Translations under genes and position numbers: made by a program
In this document: piece by piece, positions 51,812-60,748 of the stretch
Numbering within the stretch: position 1 is the stretch's first letter
How the letters are laid out: every line of letters begins with the position of its first letter
Assembly: GCF_000025325.1 (NCBI RefSeq)
Contig: NC_013743.1
Location: 3,162,001 to 3,226,000 of the forward strand
DNA: 64,000 nucleotides
Reading direction: 5' to 3'
DNA from: Haloterrigena turkmenica DSM 5511
Lineage (GTDB): Archaea > Halobacteriota > Halobacteria > Halobacteriales > Natrialbaceae
Notes under the pieces: generated by a model
Database searches by the model: none
Told to the model about the DNA's origin: nothing
What the model saw: only the letters and a program-made list of their open reading frames with translations

Positions 51812-52212
51812 TCGGCGTCTCCGTTGGAAGTCAGGATTTCTATAACGTCGGAGCGGCGAGGGCGTTCGAATACGATTGTCCACCGGCGACGATCCTCGAC
51901 CAGTGACTCGCGACGATCGATCTACACGCCTGCAACGTGATCCAACCGGTCTCGACGACCCGCTCGACGTGTACGGTCCGGATACCCGACGCCGGCCTTC
52001 TATCCGTCCGGTCGAAGGGCGTGACTGACCGTGGAGGAAGACGAGTGCCGACCGTTCGTCCCCACGTCCGGTCCGTCGAACGATATCGGTCCGGACGTCA
52101 CGCGATCCTTCCTGACGTAGAAATGGCACGAACCGGCCTCCAGCACCCCATATGCTCGCGTTACAGTCAGTAGTAGGCTGTTAGTAAATGGCGTGTCCAC
52201 CGACCGGTCGGT

Positions 52213-53643
52213 ATGCAACTCGTTCAGGTCTTCGTCCCCAGCGAGGATCACGATACGGTGCGGGAGACGCTCTCCGAGATGGAGGTGGAGTTCGTTTTCA
52301 GCGACGTGGACGAGCACCGGGACGGGAGCCTGGCGAACATCCCGGTCCCGGCGGGCGCCGTGGACACGGTCCTCGAGCGCCTGTACGACGCCGGACTCGA
52401 CGAGGACACGTACACCGTCGTCACCGAAGTCGATCGGGCGACCGTCCCGAACGCCGACGAGTTGACGGACCGGTACGTCGAGGGGCCGAAGGGCGAGCGC
52501 GGCGCCTCGCACGTCGAGATTCGAGAGCGTGCGGAGGACCTGACGCCCGATACGGCGACGTACCTCGCGTTCGCGATCGCGAGCGCGGTCGTCGCCGTCG
52601 GCGGGCTCTTGCTGGATTCGGCCATCGTCATCGTCGGTGCGATGGTGATCGCGCCGTTCGCGGGGTCGACGCTCTCCGCGAGCGCCGGCGCCGTCATCAG
52701 CGACCGCGAGATGGTCGTCGACAGCGCCACGTCGCAGGTGACTGGGCTCGTCGTCGCGTACGTCGGCGCGGTCGTGATGAGCGTGTTCCTCCAACAGACC
52801 GGGTTCGTGCCGTCGACGCTGGACGTCGGTCTCGTCGGGCAGGTGAGCGGGTTCGCCACGCCGAACCTCCTGACGCTCGTCATCGCCATCGCGGCCGGGT
52901 TCGCCGGGGCGCTCGCGCTCGCGACCGACCTCCCCGTTTCCCTCGCCGGCGTCGCCGTCGCCGCGGCGATCGTCCCCGCCGCCGCCGCGGCCGGCATCGG
53001 GACGGCCTGGGGTGAGCCGCTCATTATCGCGGGCGGGATCGTGTTGCTCCTGATGAACATCGTGTTCATCAACCTCACTGCGTACCTCACGCTCATCGCG
53101 CTCGGCTACCGCTCGTCGGTGATCCACAACGTCCGCGAGAACGCCGAGGTCTCGCTGCGGACGGGCGCCTACGCCGTCATCGTCCTGTTGTTCCTCGTCG
53201 TCGTCGCGCTGACGGCCTTCGGAACGTACCAGCACCTCGTCTTCGAACAGCAGGCGAACGACGAGGTCCAGACCGTGCTCGACGACCCCGAGTACGCGAC
53301 GCTGGAACTCGCCGGCGTCGAGACTGAGTACAACGACGGGAGCGTGTTCAGCGACGAGGTCTCGGTGACGGTGACCGTGGGGCGCTCGAGCGGCCTCGAG
53401 CACGAGGGACTGGCCGAGGAGCTACGGACCGAGATCGATGCCCAGACGAGTCGGTCCGTCAGCGTCGACGTTCGGTTCGTGGACTACCAGCGTGCGGCGG
53501 CGATCGGCGACGACGGGCAGAGCGCGTGGTGGCCCCTCGACGAGTGGCCACCGCTCTCGGCGGGTTCCTCAGCCCCGCAGTCGGCGCCACAGGCTGTGAC
53601 ATTTCCGTCGCACCTTGTTGAGGAACGAGCCGATCCGGCGTGA
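52213..53643 (+). CDS. DUF389 family membrane protein
   Basis: This 476-residue protein has an N-terminal alpha/beta domain of about 100 residues with paired ACT-like features. A DUF389 membrane core of seven to eight helices (about 110-340) follows, carrying AIVIVGAMVIAPFAGSTLSA and a Pro/Ala/Gly-rich segment. An outer-face beta domain (about 345-440) comes last. Members may be transporters, but no substrate is established. A TATA-like box 28 bases upstream suggests a leaderless mRNA. The last 75 bases overlap the convergent voltage-sensor-like gene. Confidence 0.88.
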   Translation: MQLVQVFVPSEDHDTVRETLSEMEVEFVFSDVDEHRDGSLANIPVPAGAVDTVLERLYDAGLDEDTYTVVTEVDRATVPNADELTDRYVEGPKGERGASHVEIRERAEDLTPDTATYLAFAIASAVVAVGGLLLDSAIVIVGAMVIAPFAGSTLSASAGAVISDREMVVDSATSQVTGLVVAYVGAVVMSVFLQQTGFVPSTLDVGLVGQVSGFATPNLLTLVIAIAAGFAGALALATDLPVSLAGVAVAAAIVPAAAAAGIGTAWGEPLIIAGGIVLLLMNIVFINLTAYLTLIALGYRSSVIHNVRENAEVSLRTGAYAVIVLLFLVVVALTAFGTYQHLVFEQQANDEVQTVLDDPEYATLELAGVETEYNDGSVFSDEVSVTVTVGRSSGLEHEGLAEELRTEIDAQTSRSVSVDVRFVDYQRAAAIGDDGQSAWWPLDEWPPLSAGSSAPQSAPQAVTFPSHLVEERADPA

Positions 53644-53964
53644 TCCGGTGAGGAGCCGCAGCGCCCGGACCGACCGGCCGATGCGGAGCAGTCGAAACGG
53701 TCGGAACCACGGAACGACGGTGAGGACGAGAAACCAGTTCGACCGGACGAACTCCCGCGGGCCGCTGTCAGACCAGCGATAGAGGAGCGCGAGGTCGAGG
53801 AGGAAGACGACGAGGAGCCACTGGAGGACGCCGCGAACCGTCGCCGCGAGCGACTCGGAGACGACGAGCAGGTCGAAGCTGATCGCGACGTCGACGACGA
53901 ACAGCACGATCCACAGGAGCGCCGCGACCTCGACGAACGGCGGCCACCAGCGTTCGGCGTCCAT
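53569..53964 (-). CDS. Small voltage-sensor-like membrane protein
   Basis: This 131-residue protein has four membrane segments: about 8-30, 42-60, 75-88 and a last helix (about 88-108), FRPFRLLRIGRSVRALRLL, with Arg at every third position, the pattern of an S4 voltage-sensing helix. Asp residues in the second and third helices (VDVAISFD, LLDLAL) could act as gating counter-charges. No pore helix or selectivity filter follows; the chain ends in a basic tail. It may be an isolated voltage-sensor domain or a decayed channel. It overlaps the end of the DUF389 gene by 75 bases. Confidence 0.65.
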   Translation of the reverse strand: MDAERWWPPFVEVAALLWIVLFVVDVAISFDLLVVSESLAATVRGVLQWLLVVFLLDLALLYRWSDSGPREFVRSNWFLVLTVVPWFRPFRLLRIGRSVRALRLLTGSRRIGSFLNKVRRKCHSLWRRLRG

Positions 53965-54021
53965 CTACCGGCACGTAGGACACCGCGAGTCAAAACGGTA
54001 CGTCCGCTCGAGCACGGTCAT

Positions 54022-54079
54022 CGGCGCCCTCGCGTTCAGTGAAATATCGGCGGCGCCCTCGCGTTCAGTGAAATATCGG
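54022..54079. repeat. Perfect 29-base tandem duplication
   Basis: Two identical 29-base units (54022-54050 and 54051-54079) each contain GTTCAGTGAAATATCGG. They lie 58-115 bases upstream of the voltage-sensor-like gene. Each carries a TATA-like ATATTTC on the reverse strand, so the duplication may double a promoter element. Confidence 0.8.
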
Positions 54080-54121
54080 CGGCGAGAGACCGGTTCGCGA
54101 GGTGTGCTCGAGTGGAAGGGA

Positions 54122-54688
54122 CTAGCGGTTATCCGTGCGCAGAAACTGCGCGACGCCGGGTGCTCCGTCGACGATCCAGAGCAAGAATACCAGCAGGTAC
54201 GGTATCGAGTAGATGGCGAGAAAGACGAGGTGCTCTCCGGTCAGCATCTCGCCCGAGAGTTCGCCGAGGATCGCAGTGACGCGTCCGATCAGCGTCACCT
54301 CGGAGTCGTACGGCGGCAGCGTAACGACCGGCCAGAGGAGCCTGTCGCCCGGCGACACTCCGAGCTTCGGAACCGCCAGAATCGCGTCGCCGAGGAGATG
54401 CGACCAGTAGCCGACGGTGAACGCGATGCCGATATCGCGGCGTCCGGACGCCATCGCCCCGAGGACGAGGAGGCCGACCGGGACGGCGACGAATATGGAG
54501 TGTGCGACCGAATACCCCTGCGGAAAGAGGTGGAGCCCCCACGAGAGCGTCTTGTCAACGAGATCCGGAAGCTGCGTGCCGAACAGGAGCGCCAGGACGA
54601 CGAGCGGACCGTTCGGCGACTCGCGCGTCACGAGTCGGTGACCGAGTGAGTACAGGAGGTAGCCGAAGGCGGCGTGACCCCACGGCAT
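54122..54688 (-). CDS. YdjM-type membrane-bound metal-dependent hydrolase
   Basis: This 188-residue protein has about five membrane helices and the signature MPWGHAAFGYLLYSLGHRL at the start. LFGTQLPDLVDKTLSW (Asp), VAHSIFVAVP and GYWSHLLGDAIL follow, forming a His/Asp metal-binding set as in the LexA-regulated YdjM family. The substrate is unknown. The ATG at 54688 was chosen because the longer frame before it has Cys/Arg-rich residues unlike the family. It is divergent from the bat-type regulator, sharing a 224-base promoter region. Confidence 0.82.
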   Translation of the reverse strand: MPWGHAAFGYLLYSLGHRLVTRESPNGPLVVLALLFGTQLPDLVDKTLSWGLHLFPQGYSVAHSIFVAVPVGLLVLGAMASGRRDIGIAFTVGYWSHLLGDAILAVPKLGVSPGDRLLWPVVTLPPYDSEVTLIGRVTAILGELSGEMLTGEHLVFLAIYSIPYLLVFLLWIVDGAPGVAQFLRTDNR

Positions 54689-54912
54689 CACGACGGCCTC
54701 ACCACCACAATCGAATTGAACTCGCTTTCCACACGATGGAAATAGGCACAGGCGATTAAAGTTCTTTACCGACAGAAGGCACCCGGAGGCAGAACACGTT
54801 CGGTATGTCGCGCCACGGACGCCGAATGGCGGACGTGCCTCGAGGGCAAATAAACCCCTTCCCGGACGCATGGGCTGAAAAAATTATACGCGCGATCGTC
54901 GTCCGTCGTACC

Positions 54913-55551
54913 ATGCGCGAAGCCATCGTGACCCTCAGCGACGCGGCGCTCGAGGCGATGGGCTTCGAGGGGCTCGTCGCGCTCCTCCGAGAGGCGGGGA
55001 TCCGCGACGTGGAGATGCTCGAGGACCACGGGACCACCTGCGTTCCGCAGATCGACGTCGCGGACCGGCTCGATCCGGAGGGCCTCGAGGACCTCGAATG
55101 CGTCAGCGACTGGGAACTGCTCGCCGAGACGGAGACCGGCTATCGGTACCTGCTGGAACTCTCCGCCGCGGAACTGCCCGCGGACGCGACCGAAGACTAC
55201 GACGCGCTGCTCGGCAACTGCGAGACCTCGGTGACGGATCGCGGTGTCCTGATCTCGCTGGTCGGCTCGCAGGCGGCCATTCGGGAGATGCTCCGGAACT
55301 ACGAGGCCGCCGGCGCCGTCCCCGACCTCTGTAAGCTCGCTGAGTACGACGGCGAGGCGAACCCGCTGGAATCGCTGACGGGCCGCCAGCGAGAGGTCAT
55401 CGAGACGGCCTACGAGATGGGGTTCTACGAGGTCCCCCGACGGGCGTCGACGGCGGAGATTGCCGGCGAACTCGGGCTCGAGGACGCGACGGTCTCCGAA
55501 CACCTCCAGCGGGCCGAGCGGAACCTGCTCACGACGCAACTCCCGACGTAG
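54913..55551 (+). CDS. Bat-type HTH-10 transcriptional regulator
   Basis: This 212-residue protein has an N-terminal ligand-sensing region (about 1-150, with YLLEL and VTDRGVLISLVG strands). The bacterioopsin-activator-type HTH follows (about 155-212): LTGRQREVIETAYEMGFYEV...STAEIAGELGLEDATVSEHLQRAERNL. Such regulators respond to oxygen or other signals in haloarchaea. A TATA-like AATTATACGC about 27 bases before the ATG indicates a leaderless mRNA. Confidence 0.88.
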   Translation: MREAIVTLSDAALEAMGFEGLVALLREAGIRDVEMLEDHGTTCVPQIDVADRLDPEGLEDLECVSDWELLAETETGYRYLLELSAAELPADATEDYDALLGNCETSVTDRGVLISLVGSQAAIREMLRNYEAAGAVPDLCKLAEYDGEANPLESLTGRQREVIETAYEMGFYEVPRRASTAEIAGELGLEDATVSEHLQRAERNLLTTQLPT

Positions 55552-55734
55552 CGACCGGAACGAACGGTTCGAATCGCTGCGTCGGTTCGCGTTCGCGCTC
55601 GAAGTCCAATGGCGACATCACGGCAGATCGACGACTGCGCCGGCCTCGAGCGATCGACGTCCGAGACTGACATAAACCCGCCTAGCAGGCCCGCAAGAAT
55701 CGGGATGTGATCGCGGCGCGATAGCCGTTCGTGT

Positions 55735-56298
55735 ATGGCAGAACCGACCGCACTCGATGGCGAACGGCGCACCGAATCGACGATCGAAAACGCAACCCGT
55801 CCGACGGCCAGTCGGAGCCTGCGCTGGGGCGCGTACCTGCTCGCGCTGTCGGGAGTCGGGCTCATCGCGAACGGAGCGGCGATGCTGTACCGGGTCGTCT
55901 TCGAACCCGGTTTCGAGTCGGGTGTCGAGACGCTGGGCGGCGTCACGCGGAGCGAACTCGCGACCACCCACCACGAGGTGGTCCATTACATCGACCACCT
56001 CCACGTCAACGTCGCCGGACTCATGGTGGCCGTCGGTATCGCCGTAATCGCGCTCGCCTGGTTCGGGGTTCGGCGCGGCCAGCGGTGGGCGTGGGCGACC
56101 GCAGTCGCGCTGCCCGCGGTCTTCCTCGTCCACAGTCTTCCGATCCACCAGACCGCCGGGTTCACGTTCGACGCGCTGGCCCATCTCGGCCCCGGAATCC
56201 TGTGGCTACCCGCGTTGCTCGTCGGCACAGTGCTGGCCGACCGCGGGCTGCGATCGATCGACGAACCGGCGGACCGCGACGAGGCCCCCACCGGCTGA
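55735..56298 (+). CDS. Four-helix membrane protein, hypothetical
   Basis: This 187-residue protein has an acidic cytoplasmic N-terminus and four hydrophobic helices (about 32-52, 90-110, 120-138 and 148-168). A His-rich loop (TTHHEVVHYIDHLHVN, about 77-92) lies before helix two and could bind metal or heme. A further His (LPIHQTAG, AHLGPG) sits in the last loop. No family is recognised. Confidence 0.65.
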   Translation: MAEPTALDGERRTESTIENATRPTASRSLRWGAYLLALSGVGLIANGAAMLYRVVFEPGFESGVETLGGVTRSELATTHHEVVHYIDHLHVNVAGLMVAVGIAVIALAWFGVRRGQRWAWATAVALPAVFLVHSLPIHQTAGFTFDALAHLGPGILWLPALLVGTVLADRGLRSIDEPADRDEAPTG

Positions 56299-56397
56299 CC
56301 GACGGTCGTCGCGTCTCGAGCGACGACGCTCCGACGGCGATGCGGCTCGAATCCGGCGTCCGAACCGGTAGGTAGCCGGGTGTCGGCCCGGCCGCCG

Positions 56398-56793
56398 TTA
56401 TCGGCCCCGTAGCACGGTCTGGACCCTGCTCGAGATCCGTTCCAGCAGCGACGGCTCGGCGTCGGTCGACTCGCTCGCCTCGGCCGTCGTCGGTGGTCCT
56501 TCGCGAGCTCTCGGTTCGGGTTCGGGCTCGGACGCCGGCTCGACGGACCGCGACCGATCGTCGGTCGCTGCGGTCTCGCAGTAGGGACAGTCGTCGTTCT
56601 CGTCGGCGTAGTACGGTAACCGGCACTCGTCGCACGTCGCTCGCGATCGCGACGCCGATCGGGCGTTCGAGCGGGGCGATTCGTCTCCGGACGCTGATCC
56701 GCAGTACGGACAGGCACCGTTGTCGACGTAATACGGGAGCCCACACTCCTCGCACGTCGTCCGCTCCCCGGGCGCAGTAGTATCAGTACTCAT
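56398..56793 (-). CDS. Double zinc-ribbon protein
   Basis: This 131-residue protein has two near-identical zinc ribbons, CEECGLPYYVDNGACPYCG (about 14-32) and CDECRLPYYADENDDCPYC (about 54-72). An acidic Pro/Glu/Ser linker and a basic C-terminal helix (LLERISSRVQTVLRG) follow. The tandem ribbons suggest protein or nucleic-acid binding, or a scaffold. Its start codon touches a possible forward frame. Confidence 0.75.
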   Translation of the reverse strand: MSTDTTAPGERTTCEECGLPYYVDNGACPYCGSASGDESPRSNARSASRSRATCDECRLPYYADENDDCPYCETAATDDRSRSVEPASEPEPEPRAREGPPTTAEASESTDAEPSLLERISSRVQTVLRGR

Positions 56794-56863
56794 GGCCCAC
56801 TCGAATGTTGCTCGAGAAGCACAATATAGCCACAGTTCACCGCGACTGAACAGACGCGTTTCG

Positions 56864-56962
56864 GTGAACGTCGACCGGTTCGCCGAGGCCGACGCGTTTG
56901 CCGAGGCGTTCCCGACGGAGAACCGCCAGACGATCGAGCGGCGACTCGATAGCGAGGCGTAG
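56864..56962 (+). CDS. Possible 32-residue microprotein (GTG start)
   Basis: The frame reads VNVDRFAEADAFAEAFPTEN and then a basic-acidic helix (RQTIERRLDSEA). It is acidic with GC-biased third positions, unlike the overlapping reverse frame, which is Arg-rich. A TATA-like ACAATATAG lies about 38 bases upstream. It may be a genuine leaderless microprotein or the end of a lost gene. The following spacer to 57349 holds a TATA-like AAAAAATATG near 57290 for the next gene and nothing else clear. Confidence 0.3.
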   Translation: MNVDRFAEADAFAEAFPTENRQTIERRLDSEA

Positions 56963-57349
56963 ACCGATCCGATCGCTCCGGACGCAGTCGGCGACCGCCG
57001 TATCGTCCGATCGAGCGCCGATCACACGCGCAGTAAGTTTCGAACCGCGTGATGTGAAACCCCCATAAAAAGCCTCCGAGCACACGGATCCATCGCCTGT
57101 CGACAGCTGCCGAACTACAACCGGGATGATAGATAATCGACGACCGTCTGGGACACGTTGAGTGCCCGAACCGCTCAGAACGATCGTAGAGACGACGTAT
57201 ACGTCGAGCTGATCCGTCGAAACGCGCCTCCCTGTTCGATTCTCGAGTCGTCGAGAGAGGGTTCGTCGATCGACGAACCTCCGTTCGAAAAAATATGAGT
57301 TATCTGTTCGGAGTACAGCGGTCGAAACGGGTACCTACCGAAATCAACC

Positions 57350-58690
57350 ATGTCTGGCAAATATGACCTCGTTATCGTCGGGGGTGGGATCAGCGGTGCA
57401 TCGCTCCTGTACACCACCGCGAAGTTCTCCGACGTCGACTCCATCGCACTGATCGAGAAGGAACGGGAAATCGCGGCGATCAACACGAACCACACGAACA
57501 ACTCCCAGACGCTCCACTTCGGCGATATCGAGACCAACTACACCCTCGAGAAGGCCGAAGAAGTCAAAGAGGGGGCGGAGCTCCTCGCGGGCTATCTCGA
57601 GAACCACGACGACGACCGCGAGATGCACGACAAGCGCAGCAAGATGGTGCTGGGCGTCGGCAAAGAGGAAGTCGCCGAACTCGAGCAGCGCTACGAGGGC
57701 GAGGGATTCGGCGATCTCTTCCCGAAACTCCAGATGATCGAGCGCGAGGAGATCGCCGACTACGAGCCGAAGGTCGTGGAGGGTCGGGACCCCTCGAAGG
57801 AGATGCGCGCGTTACAGACGCCGGACGGCTACGTCGTCGACTACGGTGCGGTGACACAGTCGCTGGTCCGACAGGTCGAGGATGAATCCAACGTCGACGT
57901 CTTCACCGGGACGAAAGTCGAGGACATCACGCCGACGCTCGACGGCTACACGATCGAGACGACCGACGGCCGGTTCGACTGTGAGGCCACCGTCGTCGCG
58001 GCCGGCTCGCACAGCCTCCAGATCGCCAAGGAGCTCGGCTACGGCGAGGGCAAGGTATTGCTCCCCATCGCGGGGAGTTTCTTCCTCGCGGACGATCTGC
58101 TCAACGGGAAGGTCTATACACTCCAAATGAAGAAGCTCCCGTTCGCCGCGGTCCACGGCGACGCGGACGTCCACGACGACTCCATCACGCGGTTCGGTCC
58201 GACCGCGAAGCTCGTCCCGACCCTCGAGCGCGGTCGCATCTCGACCGTGAAAGACTTCCTCGACGTGTTCGGACTGAACGCGGCGGCGTTCCTCAGTTAC
58301 GCGAACATCCTTTCCGACCGAATCCTCCTGCCGTACGTCCTCCGGAACCTCGTCTACGACGTCCCCGAGGTCGGCCCGCGACAGTTCCTCCCGCACGTCC
58401 AGAAGGTCGTCCCGAGCGTCGAACTCGAGGACATCGAGCGCGCGAAGGGGTACGGCGGCGTTCGGCCGCAGATCGTCGACACGACCAAGAAATCCCTCGA
58501 CATGGGAGAGGCGAAGATCGTCGGCGACGACATCATCTTCAACATCACGCCGTCGCCGGGCGCCTCGACCTGTCTGAAAAACGCCGTGCAGGACACCCAG
58601 CAGGTCCTCGAGTTCCTCGACGACGACTACGAGTTCGACGAGGAGGCGTTCCGCGCGGAGACGATCGACAACTTCCCGCGCGCGAACTGA
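57350..58690 (+). CDS. mqo: Malate:quinone oxidoreductase
   Basis: This 446-residue FAD enzyme oxidises malate to oxaloacetate and passes electrons to the membrane quinone pool. It has the dinucleotide motif VIVGGGISGASLL and the Mqo marks NSQTLHFGDIETNYTLEKA, IAGSFFLADDLLNGKVYTLQ, KLPFAAVHGDAD and ITPSPGASTCLKNA. The pattern resembles the shorter Helicobacter-type Mqo rather than the long E. coli type. It lacks membrane helices, so it is peripheral. It would feed the fused oxidase and other quinol oxidases. Confidence 0.85.
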   Translation: MSGKYDLVIVGGGISGASLLYTTAKFSDVDSIALIEKEREIAAINTNHTNNSQTLHFGDIETNYTLEKAEEVKEGAELLAGYLENHDDDREMHDKRSKMVLGVGKEEVAELEQRYEGEGFGDLFPKLQMIEREEIADYEPKVVEGRDPSKEMRALQTPDGYVVDYGAVTQSLVRQVEDESNVDVFTGTKVEDITPTLDGYTIETTDGRFDCEATVVAAGSHSLQIAKELGYGEGKVLLPIAGSFFLADDLLNGKVYTLQMKKLPFAAVHGDADVHDDSITRFGPTAKLVPTLERGRISTVKDFLDVFGLNAAAFLSYANILSDRILLPYVLRNLVYDVPEVGPRQFLPHVQKVVPSVELEDIERAKGYGGVRPQIVDTTKKSLDMGEAKIVGDDIIFNITPSPGASTCLKNAVQDTQQVLEFLDDDYEFDEEAFRAETIDNFPRAN

Positions 58691-58883
58691 CGAACGCATC
58701 GATCGCTGTCGCTCGGACCTCTTTTCGATCCCGTTCGCGGTTTCGTGCTCGAAGCGTGATGCAGGTCGACCCTCCGCGTCGCCGGCTCATACCGACCACG
58801 AAACGTCGTCCTACACTCGTCACACCGAGCCCGCCCGACCGATCCGGCCGATACGTCTGAGCCGAGTGACCGCCCGTCGAGAA

Positions 58884-60416
58884 TCAATCCCACCAGTACG
58901 ACGGCGTCAGCACGACCAGCACCGTGAGGATCTCGAGGCGGCCGATCCACATCAGGAACACCATGTAGAGTTTGGCCGCGTCGGTAAACGGTAGGAAGCT
59001 GTTCATCGGCCCGACGATGCCGAAGCCCGGGCCGACGTTCCCGAGCGTGGCAATGGTCGCACTCATCGCCTCGAGCGCGGTCAGGTCCGCTTCGATCCGA
59101 TGGGTATCGAAGTAGATAAGCAGCGTCGAGACGGCAAAGAGGACGAGAAACAGCAGCGTGAAGGCGAGCAGCCCGTAGATCGTCTCCTCGTCGAGGACCT
59201 CGTCGGAGACGCGGATCGGGATCACCGCGTTGGGGTGGACGTCGGTGAGTAGCTCGCGGCGGACGACCCGTTGGATGACGTACCAGCGGACGATCTTGAT
59301 CGAGCCCGCGGCGGAGCCGACGGAGCCGCCGAGAAACATCGCGAACAGGAGGACGGTCTGGGTCGGCTCGCTCCACGTGTTGAAGTCCATGCTGGCGTAG
59401 CCGGTCGTCGTGATGAACGCCAGCGACTGGAACAGCGCGTGCCGGGCCGATGCCTCGAGGTTACCGGGGATGGTGCCGACGAACTCGGGGGTCTCCGCCA
59501 ATCCGAGGCCGGTCACCAGAAAAGCGGTTAGAATCGCCCCGACGAACCCGACCGTCCCGACGTACGAGCGGAACTCGGCGTTCTCGAACAGGCGGTCCGA
59601 TCGCCCGTTGAACGCGTGCCAGAAGAGCGCGAAGTTGGTGCCGGCGATCAGCATGAACGGCATCACCGCCCACTGGATGAACGGACTGAACGCCTCGACG
59701 CTGCGCGCTTCGGGCGAGAACCCGCCCGTCGGCATCGTCGTGAGCGCGTGGGCGACGGCGTTGTAGAGGTCCATGTTCGGTGCGAGACCGACCAGATGGA
59801 GCGCGTAGTAGAGGCCGAACGCGAGTAGCGTGAACCCGATGTAGATCCGCCACAGCGCACGCGCGGTCTCCCGGATACCCGGCGTGAGCCGTTCGAAACT
59901 GAATCCCGGAGCCTCCTCCTCCATCAGCTGTGCGCCGCCGACGGACAGCTTCGGGAGGATCGCGACCATCAGGACGATGATTCCCATCCCACCGAGCCAC
60001 TGGGTGAGCTGGCGCCACATGAGGATCGATCGAGAGTGTCGCTCGACGGAGATCTCACCGAGGACGGTCGATCCCGTCGTCGTGAACCCGGACATCGACT
60101 CGAAGAGCGCGTTCACGGGCGAGGCGATCGTCCCCTGACCGGCGACGAGGTAGGGGAGCATACCGACCAGCGGCACGGCGAGCCACGTCAGGGAGACGAA
60201 CAGGAACCCCTCGCGGCGACCGAGCTCCGGCTCCGGATGGAGCTCTTCGAGACCGATGCCGACGGCGAGCGCGACGACGATCGTAACGACGAACGGGAGG
60301 ACGGATTCCCCGTAGATGACCGCGATCGCCAGCGGGAGAAACAGCGGGACGGTCGTATACTTTAGAACGGTTCCGACGAGACTCAGCGAGATTCGATAGT
60401 CGACGTGGAGATCCAT
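58884..60416 (-). CDS. trkH: TrkH/KtrB-type potassium transporter
   Basis: This 510-residue membrane protein has four pseudo-repeats of helix-pore-helix. Selectivity segments are SGFTTTGSTVLG (about 105), MPTGGFSPEA (about 220), TTTGYASMD (about 335) and ATLGNVGPGFG (about 465), each with the conserved Gly that lines K+ transport. It is the pore subunit of a Trk system; the NAD-binding TrkA partner is not adjacent. K+ uptake is central to haloarchaeal osmotic balance. The start at 60416 follows the family N-terminus; an upstream frame extension is not conserved. Confidence 0.95.
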   Translation of the reverse strand: MDLHVDYRISLSLVGTVLKYTTVPLFLPLAIAVIYGESVLPFVVTIVVALAVGIGLEELHPEPELGRREGFLFVSLTWLAVPLVGMLPYLVAGQGTIASPVNALFESMSGFTTTGSTVLGEISVERHSRSILMWRQLTQWLGGMGIIVLMVAILPKLSVGGAQLMEEEAPGFSFERLTPGIRETARALWRIYIGFTLLAFGLYYALHLVGLAPNMDLYNAVAHALTTMPTGGFSPEARSVEAFSPFIQWAVMPFMLIAGTNFALFWHAFNGRSDRLFENAEFRSYVGTVGFVGAILTAFLVTGLGLAETPEFVGTIPGNLEASARHALFQSLAFITTTGYASMDFNTWSEPTQTVLLFAMFLGGSVGSAAGSIKIVRWYVIQRVVRRELLTDVHPNAVIPIRVSDEVLDEETIYGLLAFTLLFLVLFAVSTLLIYFDTHRIEADLTALEAMSATIATLGNVGPGFGIVGPMNSFLPFTDAAKLYMVFLMWIGRLEILTVLVVLTPSYWWD

Positions 60417-60567
60417 CGTTGTCGAGTGTGATACTGCGAACTGCCATGAATCGACGGCCCGCGAGTCGAAGCAGGGACCTGACGGCCGTCGAAAGACGCT
60501 GCCGGCTGTCGAGACGCGTTCGCGATTCGCTTTCGATTCGCTCACAGTGGACCGGATCGGCGCCGAA

Positions 60568-60690
60568 TTACGCCTCGCACGGGGAGTCCCGGAACTGATC
60601 GAGACACGCGTAGCTGGCACCGCAATCCTCACAGACCCATTCGTCGGACACCGTGTGATCGCCGATCTCTCGAGGCCACTCCGAGCTCAT
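60568..60690 (-). CDS. 40-residue zinc-binding microprotein
   Basis: A short reverse frame encodes MSSEWPREIGDHTVSDEWV followed by CEDCGASYACLDQFRDSPCE, a compact Cys4 arrangement (C-x2-C...C...C) typical of haloarchaeal zinc microproteins. The sequence is acidic and GC-biased. It lies between trkH and the FilR1-type regulator, on the same strand as both. The function is unknown. Confidence 0.6.
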   Translation of the reverse strand: MSSEWPREIGDHTVSDEWVCEDCGASYACLDQFRDSPCEA

Positions 60691-60748
60691 AGTCGACGCT
60701 GCCACGGGCGGAACCGTAAGCGTACCGCCATCGTCGCTCGAGTGTCGG

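Noticed and set aside
52000-53403. A 467-codon reverse frame under the DUF389 gene
   Set aside because: Its composition (Arg/Asp/Gly-rich, no hydrophobic core) is that of an antisense shadow; the forward frame has clear membrane helices.
56837-57025. A reverse frame with a GTG start near 57025 and a TATA-like box upstream
   Set aside because: It is Arg-rich and overlaps a forward frame with a more haloarchaeal (acidic) composition; evidence is insufficient for either, and the forward one was preferred at low confidence.
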